DNA of 18,810 bases from positions 1-18,810 of the forward strand of contig SFJN01000112.1 of NCBI GenBank assembly GCA_004555055.1, in the 5' to 3' direction. This stretch comes from Bacteroidales bacterium. GTDB taxonomy: Bacteria > Bacteroidota > Bacteroidia > Bacteroidales > Bacteroidaceae. The notes beneath the pieces were generated by a model. The model ran no database searches. It saw nothing but the letters and a program-made list of their open reading frames with translations, and was not told the DNA's origin. A program made the translations under genes and the position numbers. Shown here piece by piece: positions 7,904-15,408 of this stretch; positions within the stretch are counted from its first letter, which is position 1, and every line of letters starts with the position of its first letter.

Positions 7904-9481
7904 ATGAAGACCAGAATCCTTATGGCCGTGATGTGCTGCCTTTCCATGCAGGCACTTCGGGCTGCCGAACCTCTTTCCCTCATTCCGCTGCCAGCATCCG
8001 TTGAACAGGGTGAGGGCCATTTCCGCTTTTCCGAAAAGATGCGGGCCAGCGTCGATGTCTACCCCGGCGACAGCATCCTGATGGTATTCAACCGCTTTGC
8101 CGACGATTTCAAAGCCGCCACCGGCATACATTTTTCCTGCGGAAAAGCTTCGAAGGCGAAAATCCGCCTGAAGCACAACGCTGCCATGGCTGCCGAAGCC
8201 TACCGCCTGAAGGTGACGCCCGAAAACGTCCTCATAGAGGCTGCACGCCCTGCCGGATTCTTCTATGCCCTGCAGACGCTCCGCCAACTGCTGCCCTCAC
8301 GCGCCGCCATGGCTGCCGTACGCCCTGCAGGGGGCACCTGCCGTTCGGAGGCCTGGACACTGCCGGTGGTGGACATCATGGATGCACCGCGCTTTGCATG
8401 GCGGGGATTCATGCTCGACGAAGGCAGGCATTTCTACGGAAAAGAAGAGGTGAAGAAAATCATCGACGTCATGGCTGCCTACAAGATGAACCGCTTCCAC
8501 TGGCACCTTACCGAAGACCAGGGATGGCGCATCGAAATCAAGAAATATCCCCGCCTCACCGAGGTCGGGGCATGGCGCGAAAGCAAGGTACTGGGATGGG
8601 GCGACACCAAGCCCGACGGACTGCGCTACGGAGGATGCTATACACAGGACGATGCCCGCGAAGTGGTGGAATATGCCCGCGAACGCTTTGTGGAAATCGT
8701 ACCCGAAGTGGACATTCCCGGACATTCCCAGGCAGCGGTGGCGGCATACCCCGAATTCCTCAGCTGCGACCCCGACAAACCGCACGAGGTGTGGCTGTGG
8801 CAGGGTGTCTCTACCGATGTCATCAATGTCTGCAACCCCAAAGCCGTACAGTTTGCAAAGGATGTCATCGACGAGCTTGCCGGCATCTTCCCCTTCCCGT
8901 ACATCCATCTCGGCGGTGACGAGTGTCCTACCGACAAATGGAAGGCCAATGCGCACATTGCCCGTAAACCTGCCGGAGAACAGCGCAAGCTCATCTTCTG
9001 GAACGAGGTGCTGCACGGCAACACCGGATTTCTGGGACAGGACATCACCATCATGGCATGGGTGGGGGCTGATGCTGCAGCAAAGGATGCCGCCACACGA
9101 GGCATGCACACCATCCTCTCCCCACAGATTCCCTACTACATCAACCGCCGGCAGAGCGACCTTCCTACCGAGCCGCGCTCGCAGGGACATGGTACGGAAA
9201 CCGTAGAGGCCGTCTACAACTATGTGCCCATGAAGGGAGTTCCTGAGACTCTGCAGCCGAAATACATGGGCGTACAGGCAAACTTCTGGACAGAATGGGT
9301 GGAAGATGCCGCCACGGTGCAGTATCTCATGTTACCCCGCCTGGCGGCTGTGGCCGAAGCCGGGTGGACACCGCAGGAAAAACGCAACTATCCCGACTTC
9401 CTCAAACGCCTGCAGGCAGAGCCCGAATACTACCGTTTCCGAGGTGTGAACTTTGCAAAGCATGTATTTGCCGAATATTAA
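7904..9481 (+). CDS. Exported GH20 beta-N-acetylhexosaminidase with probable internal deletion
   Basis: This 525-residue glycoside hydrolase removes terminal N-acetylglucosamine or N-acetylgalactosamine from glycans by substrate-assisted catalysis. Residues 1-20 are a signal peptide (MKTRILMAVMCCLSMQALRA). A GH20b-type N-domain (PLSLIPLPASVEQGEG...) precedes the barrel: GFMLDEGRHF, FHWHLTEDQGWRIEIKKYP, PEVDIPGHSQA, and HLGGDECPTDKW with catalytic Asp339-Glu340. The end, WTEWVEDAATVQYLMLPRLAAVAEAGWT, is normal. Between NAHI (349-352) and LIFWNE only some 14 residues remain. Family members I recall have a helix region about 27 residues longer here (of the type CQALLKEIGS...LQ..FY), so an in-frame loss near 8954-8959 is likely and may harm folding. 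The gene lies 65 nt after the hook gene and may share its transcript. Confidence 0.9.
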   Translation: MKTRILMAVMCCLSMQALRAAEPLSLIPLPASVEQGEGHFRFSEKMRASVDVYPGDSILMVFNRFADDFKAATGIHFSCGKASKAKIRLKHNAAMAAEAYRLKVTPENVLIEAARPAGFFYALQTLRQLLPSRAAMAAVRPAGGTCRSEAWTLPVVDIMDAPRFAWRGFMLDEGRHFYGKEEVKKIIDVMAAYKMNRFHWHLTEDQGWRIEIKKYPRLTEVGAWRESKVLGWGDTKPDGLRYGGCYTQDDAREVVEYARERFVEIVPEVDIPGHSQAAVAAYPEFLSCDPDKPHEVWLWQGVSTDVINVCNPKAVQFAKDVIDELAGIFPFPYIHLGGDECPTDKWKANAHIARKPAGEQRKLIFWNEVLHGNTGFLGQDITIMAWVGADAAAKDAATRGMHTILSPQIPYYINRRQSDLPTEPRSQGHGTETVEAVYNYVPMKGVPETLQPKYMGVQANFWTEWVEDAATVQYLMLPRLAAVAEAGWTPQEKRNYPDFLKRLQAEPEYYRFRGVNFAKHVFAEY

Positions 9482-9494
9482 ACATTGAACGCTG

Positions 9495-9546
9495 AGGGCA
9501 TACTCCCTCACCTGTATAGAAGGGCATACTCCCTCACCTGTATAGA
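9495..9546. repeat. Perfect 26-bp tandem duplication upstream of mutS
   Basis: Copies 9495-9520 and 9521-9546 are identical (AGGGCATACTCC...GTATAGA). A third, decayed copy starts at 9562 (AGGGCATATTCC). The first copy can fold: TGAGGG (9493-9498) with CCCTCA (9505-9510). It fills the gap between the GH20 stop and mutS. Confidence 0.85.
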
Positions 9547-9622
9547 TATGAGTCAAGGCTGAGGGCATATTCCAACCTCATTCTATCCCCCCACTTTTTC
9601 CCCGAATCTTATCGTATATCAT

Positions 9623-11068
9623 ATGGCAAAAGAGGAACTCACCCCAATGATGAAGCAGTTTCAGGACATGAAGCGTCAGCACCCCGATGCCATCCTGCTC
9701 TTCCGTTGCGGCGACTTCTACGAAACCTATAGCGAAGATGCCGTAACCGCCTCGCGCGTGCTGGGCATCACCCTTACGCGACGCAACCAAAAGGGGGCGT
9801 CAAAGGACATTGAAATGGCAGGATTCCCGTATCATGCCCTCGAAAACTACCTGCCACGGCTGGTGCGCTCGGGATTCCGTGTAGCCATCTGCGACCAGCT
9901 TGAGGACCCGAAACTGGCGAAGAAACTGGTAAAGCGCGGCATCACCGAACTCGTTACTCCCGGTGTGGCACTCGGTGACAATGTGCTCAACAGTCGTGAG
10001 AGCAATTTCCTCGCTGCCATACACTTCGGACAAGCGAGCGTGGGCATTGCCTTCCTCGACATCTCTACGGGAGAATTCCTTACCGCACAGGGGACCGTAG
10101 AATATATCGACAAACTGATTACGGGATTCGCCCCAAAGGAAATGCTGGTGGAGCGCGGGAAGAAAAGCCGATACCAGGAACTCTTCAACGGCAAGCAGTT
10201 CATCTTCGAACTCGAAGACTGGGCTTACAGCGAGACAGCAGCACGCGACCGGCTGAAACGACAGTTCGGAGTCCGGAACCTCAAGGGTTTCGGCATCGAA
10301 CATCTCTCCGATGCCGTTGTGGCTGCCGGCGCCGCATTGGTATATCTCGACATCACACAGCATACCCATACCGAACACATTGCCTCCATACGCCGCATAG
10401 AGGAGGAACGCTATGTGCGCCTCGACAAGTTCACCGTCAGGAACCTCGAACTTGTGGCTCCCTCCTATGCCGATGAGGGGTCGTCACTCTATCAGGTTCT
10501 CGACAAGACCCGCACACCCATGGGAGCACGGCAGTTGCAACGATGGATTCTCTTCCCACTGCGCAGTGTAAACGACATCAACAACCGCCTCGACAGCGTA
10601 GAACATTTCTTCCGCCATCCTGAATTCCGCGAACTCTGCGAAATGGAACTGGGCAAGGTGGGCGACATGCAGCGCGTGGTATCGAAAGTGGCCACTGCAC
10701 GCATCAACCCCCGTGAGATGGAGCAGCTCCGCACAGCTCTCGAAACCGTGGTGGTGCTGAAGAATGCATGCTGTACAGCGTCGCAGGAAAGCATCCGCCG
10801 CATCGGAGAAGAACTGGACAACTGTACCGAACTCCGCCAACGCATCGAACGCGAACTCTTGCCCAATCCTCCGATGATGGTGGCAAAAGGTGGGGTGATA
10901 GCCGCAGGAGTGAGCCCTGAACTTGATGACTACCGCGAAATCCAACGTTCCGGCAAGGACTATCTGCTGCACATCCAGCAGCGCGAAATCGAACGTACCG
11001 GCATTGCAAGTCTGAAAATAGGCTTCAACAATGTCTTCGGATACTATATCGAGGTACGCAACACCTAA
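9623..11068 (+). pseudogene. mutS: DNA mismatch repair protein MutS, N-terminal fragment (gene broken by deletion/frameshift)
   Basis: This 481-residue fragment covers the mismatch-binding domain, connector, lever and the start of the clamp. LLFRCGDFYETYSEDA near the start holds the Phe32-Tyr33-Glu34 (F-X-E) mismatch reading motif. RYVRLDKFTVRNLELV, MGARQLQRWILFPL and SLKIGFNNVFGYYIEVRNT follow the Bacteroidales MutS sequence closely. Directly after EVRNT comes TAA. In intact relatives about 21 residues of the type (H/Y)KDKVP..WIRKQTLVNAERY stand here before ITQELKEYE. These are gone, and ITQELKEYE resumes at 11068 in another frame. The net loss is about 61 nt, which agrees with the observed frame change. 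The fragment lacks the ATPase and dimerisation parts, so alone it should not support mismatch repair. The start at 9623 has a pyrimidine-rich leader and no Shine-Dalgarno. Confidence 0.92.
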
Positions 11069-12183
11069 TCACCCAGGAACTGAAGGAGTACGAAGACAAG
11101 ATTATGAGTGCCGAAGAGCGCATAGGCATGCTCGAAGCCCGCCTTTACGCCAACCTGGTGGATGCCGCCATGGCATGCATGAAACAATTGCGGCACAATG
11201 CCGGCCTCCTTGCCGACCTCGACTGCTACTATGCCCTCGCCACCGTGGCACGCGAAGGGAAGTATGCCCGCCCCGTCGTCGACGAGAGCGACGTCATCGA
11301 TATCCGAGGCGGCCGACATCCCGTCATCGAAACCATGTTGCCGGCGGGAGAAAGCTACATCGCGAACGATGTACAACTCGACACCAAACGCCAGCAAATC
11401 ATCATCATCACCGGTCCGAACATGGCCGGAAAGTCGGCACTGCTCCGTCAGACTGCACTCATCACACTCATGGCGCAGATGGGAAGTTTCGTCCCTGCCG
11501 AAGCCGCACGTATCGGCATCGTCGACAAAATCTTTACACGTGTGGGGGCAAGCGACAACATCAGTGTGGGAGAATCCACATTCATGGTAGAAATGACAGA
11601 GGCCGCGAACATCATGAACAACATCACCAACCGTTCGCTCGTACTCTTCGACGAACTCGGACGCGGCACTTCCACCTACGATGGCATCTCCATCGCATGG
11701 AGCATTGTGGAGCATCTGCACGAAAACGCCCGGGCTCATGCCCGCACCCTCTTTGCCACGCATTATCATGAGTTGAATGAAATGGAAAGCCTCTATCAGA
11801 GAATCCGTAATTTCAATGTCTCGGTACTTGAAAAGGACGGACGGATTGTCTTCCTCCGCAAACTCATGCCGGGTGGTTCGGAACATTCCTTCGGTATCCA
11901 TGTGGCGCGCCTGGCAGGAATGCCGTCGTCCATCGTCAAACGTGCCGAAGAAGTCTTGCGGCAATTGGAAACTGAAAAACAGACTGAAGTGAAGCGCGCT
12001 GAAGCCGGCGCTTTGGGTGGCAGCAATACATCTGGCGGCACGCAGATGAGTTTCTTCCAGCTCGACGACCCCGTGCTTTCGCAAATCCGTGACGAAATCC
12101 TCGGACTCGACCTCAACAATCTGACTCCCATCGAATGTCTGAACAAACTGTCAGACATCCGGAAAATCCTCACCGGAAAATAA
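11068..12183 (+). pseudogene. mutS: DNA mismatch repair protein MutS, C-terminal ATPase fragment
   Basis: This is the second part of mutS, in a different frame from the first. It resumes at ITQELKEYEDKI (11068) and the first ATG is 11104, giving 359 residues if translation restarts there. It carries the end of the clamp, Walker A (TGPNMAGKS, with Gly104 to Ser111 counted from that ATG), GASDNISVGESTFMVEM, Walker B with LVLFDELGRGTSTYDG, FATHYHEL, and the normal C-terminus ending LDDPVLSQIRDEILGLDLNNLTP...KIL. No further damage is visible, so the break is either recent or not real in the cell. Co-expression of two halves is conceivable, but part of the clamp is physically missing. The stop lies 5 nt before the next gene. 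Confidence 0.92.
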
Positions 12184-12188
12184 TCCTT

Positions 12189-13007
12189 ATGCCCGCTTTC
12201 CTGTCTTTCCCCGTAAATGCTGCCCTTGCAGCCGCCATTCTTGCCGTACTTTGGGTGGTGGATGCTGAATATGGACAACGCCCTTCTGTACGTCTGTTGC
12301 GAAGCTCCACTGCAGCATGCTGGTTGCTTGGCATTACAGTGGCGTGGTGCATCATTGGCGGGCTCGTCCCCCCACAGTGGGCTACCGACGGCAGCGTATG
12401 GCAGGCACTGGGTTTTGGGGCATTCCCTTCTTCGTGGGGCTTCCGCCTGCTCGTTTGTGCTTTGCTTTTACATCTTGCCCTTGTCATCATCCACCGTCTC
12501 CGCCAACGGCAATGGCAACGCAACGCAGCGTTCCTTATGCTTCACGGCGGACTGTGGTTTGTCCTCGCAGCCGGAAGTATCGGTGCCGCTGACCGTGTGG
12601 AGGGCAGGGCACTGGTGACCGACGACACCGAATGCGGCACCATGTTCCTCCGCGACGGCAGGATACTCCCTTTAGCATACAGCATGCACCTGGCAGGTTT
12701 CGAGGTGGAGCGTAGCATGGCTGACAGCAGTGTCGTGCAATATACAGCGACCATCGTAGTGGACAGTGCTGAAAAGCATACCATTGCCGTCAACAACCCC
12801 TATGGTGTGCGGTGGGACGAAGACCTCTATCTGACGGACTACACCACCCGTGGCACCTCCGGTACGCTCCCTGCAACTGTCATAATGGTGGTGCGCGAAC
12901 CTTGGAAACCTGTGTCTCTGGGCGGAATCCTCATGCTTGCCGTGGGAATGTTGCTCTATGTTTTCCGCACTCCTTCGCGTAGCTCTTCTTCCTCCACATT
13001 GTCGTAA
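12189..13007 (+). CDS. ResB/Ccs1-like cytochrome c biogenesis membrane protein
   Basis: This 272-residue membrane protein looks like the ResB half of system II cytochrome c maturation, which works with CcsA to deliver heme and attach it to CXXCH motifs outside the inner membrane. Likely membrane spans are at about 7-24, 42-60, 84-103, 113-133 and 243-259, with an extracytoplasmic domain between the last two. His119 in FLMLHGGLWF, followed by GSIGAADR, fits the conserved ResB histidine region of Bacteroidetes. The start at 12189 is 5 nt after the mutS stop; an upstream ATG at 12135 would overlap mutS and add a polar segment before the first span. The next gene begins 3 nt after this stop, so the two form an operon. 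Confidence 0.82.
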   Translation: MPAFLSFPVNAALAAAILAVLWVVDAEYGQRPSVRLLRSSTAACWLLGITVAWCIIGGLVPPQWATDGSVWQALGFGAFPSSWGFRLLVCALLLHLALVIIHRLRQRQWQRNAAFLMLHGGLWFVLAAGSIGAADRVEGRALVTDDTECGTMFLRDGRILPLAYSMHLAGFEVERSMADSSVVQYTATIVVDSAEKHTIAVNNPYGVRWDEDLYLTDYTTRGTSGTLPATVIMVVREPWKPVSLGGILMLAVGMLLYVFRTPSRSSSSSTLS

Positions 13008-13010
13008 ACC

Positions 13011-13799
13011 ATGATTTCCTGGATACATTTCCCCTTTTTTGCCCTTCCCGCCTTGCTCTGCTGGGCCTGTGGTGCAGCATTTTCCGCCCGCGATTGCGTC
13101 CGTCACCCGCGTACTGCAGGCATTGCACTGGCTCTCACCGTGTGCGGACTCATCGTCTACGGCAGTTTCATCGCCCTTTTCTGGCATGCCCTGGGACGTC
13201 CTCCCCTTCGTACGATGGGCGAAACGCGCCTTTGGTACAGCCTCTTCATGATGCTTTCCGGAGCCATCGTCTACCGGTGCTGGCACTATCGTTGGATACT
13301 CGGTGTCTCGACTGTTGTGGCAGCGGTGTTTATTCTTGTCAACATCCTGCGTCCCGAAATTCACGACCAGTCCCTGATGCCGGCACTCCAAAGCCTTTGG
13401 TTCGTGCCCCACGTTACGGTCTACATTTTTTCCTACAGCATTTTCGGTTGTGCAGCCCTGATGGGAGTGGTGGGGCTCTGGCGGCACGACGCTTCCTACC
13501 TCCCTTCTGCCGACCCTTTGGTGCGCATCGGTATCCTATTCCTCACCCTTGGCATGCTCTCAGGCTGCGTCTGGGCCAAACAGGCATGGGGAAGTTTCTG
13601 GAATTGGGACCCAAAGGAAACTTGGGCCGCTGCCACATGGTGTGCAGCACTGCTCTACATCCATCTCCGGCTACGACATGCCGACCGTTGGCGGTGGCCC
13701 TATATCTGGCTCATCATCACTTTTGTCTTGCTGCAGATGTGCTGGTATGGAGTAAATCTGCTGCCGTCGGCTGCCTCAAGCATGCATGCCTATAGCTGA
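13011..13799 (+). CDS. ccsA: CcsA/ResC-like cytochrome c heme-handling protein
   Basis: This 262-residue polytopic protein of the heme handling (HHP) family is the core of system II cytochrome c maturation. The signature tryptophan-rich motif WGSFWNWDPKETW is at residues 193-205. PPLRTMGETRLWYSLFMMLSG, HDQSLMPALQSLWFVPHVTVYIFSYS (conserved His in PHV) and ALLYIHLRL supply the expected histidine and aromatic positions. Several hydrophobic spans cover the chain, and the end (WYGVNLLPSAASSMHAYS) is typical of Bacteroides homologues, so the gene is complete. It follows the ResB-like gene by 3 nt and precedes a cytochrome c peroxidase gene, a plausible client. In many Bacteroides this pair instead follows the nitrite reductase genes nrfHA, which are absent here. 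Confidence 0.92.
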   Translation: MISWIHFPFFALPALLCWACGAAFSARDCVRHPRTAGIALALTVCGLIVYGSFIALFWHALGRPPLRTMGETRLWYSLFMMLSGAIVYRCWHYRWILGVSTVVAAVFILVNILRPEIHDQSLMPALQSLWFVPHVTVYIFSYSIFGCAALMGVVGLWRHDASYLPSADPLVRIGILFLTLGMLSGCVWAKQAWGSFWNWDPKETWAAATWCAALLYIHLRLRHADRWRWPYIWLIITFVLLQMCWYGVNLLPSAASSMHAYS

Positions 13800-13851
13800 A
13801 CGAAACGAGAAAAAAAGACAATATATACTTATTTCTCATCCCTAAACATTC

Positions 13852-14760
13852 ATGTCTATGAAAAAGACCAATGTTTTCCTGCTGACAGGAGCCGTTGCCA
13901 TTGCCGGTGCGGCAATTGTCTACCGCGCAGTGAACAAGGCGCCCGACGCCTCGCTTCCTGCCGACCAGGCCACCGCACAGATTTTCGATGATGGCGGCTG
14001 CATTTTCTGTCATACGGCAAATCCCGAATTGCCGTTCTATGCCACGTTCCCCGTGGCCAAAACCCTCATTACCAAGGATGTGGAGGATGGCTACAAGGCC
14101 TTCGACATCGCTCCCATGCTCCAGGCACTTGCTGACGGGACTGCTCCCAACGAGGTGGACCTTGCCAAGGTGGAGAAATGCATCCAGGACGGCACCATGC
14201 CGTTGATGCAGTACTATCTGGCACACTGGGGATCCTCTATCACTGATGCCAAGCAGGCCATGCTCCTTTCCTGGGTCAAGGAACAGCGCGAGAAGTTCTT
14301 CCCCAATCCCCTTGCCGCAGAGGCATTCAAGAACGAGCCTGTGCGTCCCCTCCGCGACTCTGTCAGTGTAGATCCCCGCAAGGTGGCACTCGGCGAAGCC
14401 CTCTATCATGATGTCCGACTGCAGGAGTGGACAACAAACAGTATTCCGAAGGAATCAAGGGACAGAAGGGAGGCATCAACGCTCCTACATCCTTCAATGC
14501 CGTCTTCAACTTCGTGCAGTTCTGGGATGGACGCGCAGAGACCCTTGCGGCACAAGCCGGAGGTCCTCCCCTCAATCCTGTGGAAATGGGTTCCGCATCG
14601 TTCGACGAAATCTCTGCCCGTCTGGCAGCAGATGCCGCATTCTCCAAGGCTTTCTGCCAGGTTTATCCCCAAGGTTTCAGCGAAGCCACCATTACTGATG
14701 CTATCGCTGAATACGAAAAGACACTCCTTACTCCCAATTCACCCTTCGACCGTTACCTGA
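13852..14760 (+). pseudogene. Tri-heme-type cytochrome c peroxidase, N-terminal fragment (gene broken by deletion/frameshift)
   Basis: Cytochrome c peroxidases reduce hydrogen peroxide in the periplasm with electrons from the quinone pool. This frame begins with a signal/anchor segment (MSMKKTNVFLLTGAVAIAGA), then a heme-binding domain with C50-I-F-C-H54, typical of the extra domain found ahead of the di-heme peroxidase in Bacteroidetes. It then enters the peroxidase domain (PRKVALGEALYHDVRL, ending at residue 190, base 14421). Normally a segment of about 17 residues with the next CXXCH heme motif follows; it is absent. After Leu190 the frame is wrong up to the stop at 14760. The in-frame continuation starts near 14424 in another frame. 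The net loss is about 49 nt. The gene lies 52 nt after ccsA and may be in that operon. The start could also be 13858. Confidence 0.88.
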
Positions 14761-15203
14761 AGGGAGATGCCGAGGCTCTCACTGCCGAACAGCAGGAAGG
14801 CTATGCCCTCTTCAAGGCCTACAACTGTGCCACCTGCCATGCCGGCGAAAACATGGGCGGACTCTCGTATGAAATGATGGGACAGCGTGCCGACTACTTC
14901 AAAGACCGCGAAGTCAATGTAAAGTCGGGCCTTACCGATGCCGACAACGGACGTTGGGCACAGACCAAGGTGGAGCGCGACCGCTACCGTTTCAAGACTC
15001 CCACGCTGCGTAACGTGGCTCTTACATGGCCTTATTACCACGATGGTAGTGTGCAGACCCTTGACGAAGCCGTCACCATGATGGCACGTTATCAGACCGG
15101 ACGCGAAATGAAGCCTGAAGAGGTGACGAAGGTTGTTGGATTCCTCCAAACGCTCACCGGAGAATATAATGGACAGCCTCTGACAAATACCAACAAACGT
15201 TGA
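14427..15203 (+). pseudogene. Cytochrome c peroxidase, C-terminal fragment
   Basis: This is the rest of the peroxidase, shifted in frame from the N-terminal part. It runs from VDNKQYSEGIKGQKGG at 14427 (GTG, which could act as a start) for 258 residues. It has FWDGRAETLAAQAGGPPLNPVEM, the remaining heme motif CATCH (14826-14840) in KAYNCATCHAGENMGG, and the usual closing part FKTPTLRNVALTWPYYHDG...VGFLQTLTGE. The sequence is otherwise undamaged. Without the deleted heme site, which in di-heme peroxidases is the peroxidatic heme, the enzyme should be inactive even if the two frames were joined. Confidence 0.88.
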
Positions 15204-15256
15204 AACCTCTTCCCCCTCTTTTCCGACAATTCCTCTGACGGGGAATAGTTGAAGAA

Positions 15257-15303
15257 AAGCCTTGCATCGACCGTCCATATAAAGGAGTGGCGATGCAAGG
15301 CTT
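15257..15303. terminator. 13-bp perfect stem-loop after the peroxidase gene
   Basis: AAGCCTTGCATCG (15257-15269) pairs perfectly with CGATGCAAGGCTT (15291-15303) around a 21-nt loop, followed by ATTGTTT. It lies 54 nt past the peroxidase stop, between convergent genes, and probably terminates plus-strand transcripts. Confidence 0.65.
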
Positions 15304-15324
15304 ATTGTTTGACATGATAATGGA

Positions 15325-15367
15325 AGCCCTGCTCCGGTCATCCGTAAGGATAGACTGGGGCAGGGCT
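15325..15367. terminator. Second long stem-loop between the convergent genes
   Basis: 15325-15339 pairs with 15353-15367 over 15 bp with two G-T wobbles. The stem continues inward as ATCC/GGAT closed by a GTAA tetraloop (GNRA type). No strong T run follows on either strand. It probably ends or protects the beta-galactosidase mRNA, whose stop is at 15409. Confidence 0.5.
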
Positions 15368-15408
15368 GAAGTGTGTTTACGGAGCTTTCGCTCCTGTGGT
15401 GTGGGGAA

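Noticed and set aside
9495..9590. CRISPR-like array
   Set aside because: Only two exact adjacent copies with no spacers and no cas genes.
11060..11075. Programmed frameshift or ribosome bypass joining the mutS halves
   Set aside because: About 21 conserved residues are missing from the DNA itself, so no translational event could restore them, and no slippery sequence is evident.
11031..11771. 246-residue plus-strand frame across the mutS break
   Set aside because: Its Arg/His-rich product is an out-of-frame reading of the intact MutS C-terminal part.
12135..12188. Earlier start for the ResB-like gene overlapping mutS
   Set aside because: The added residues are polar and precede the first membrane span; 12189 follows the mutS stop by 5 nt.
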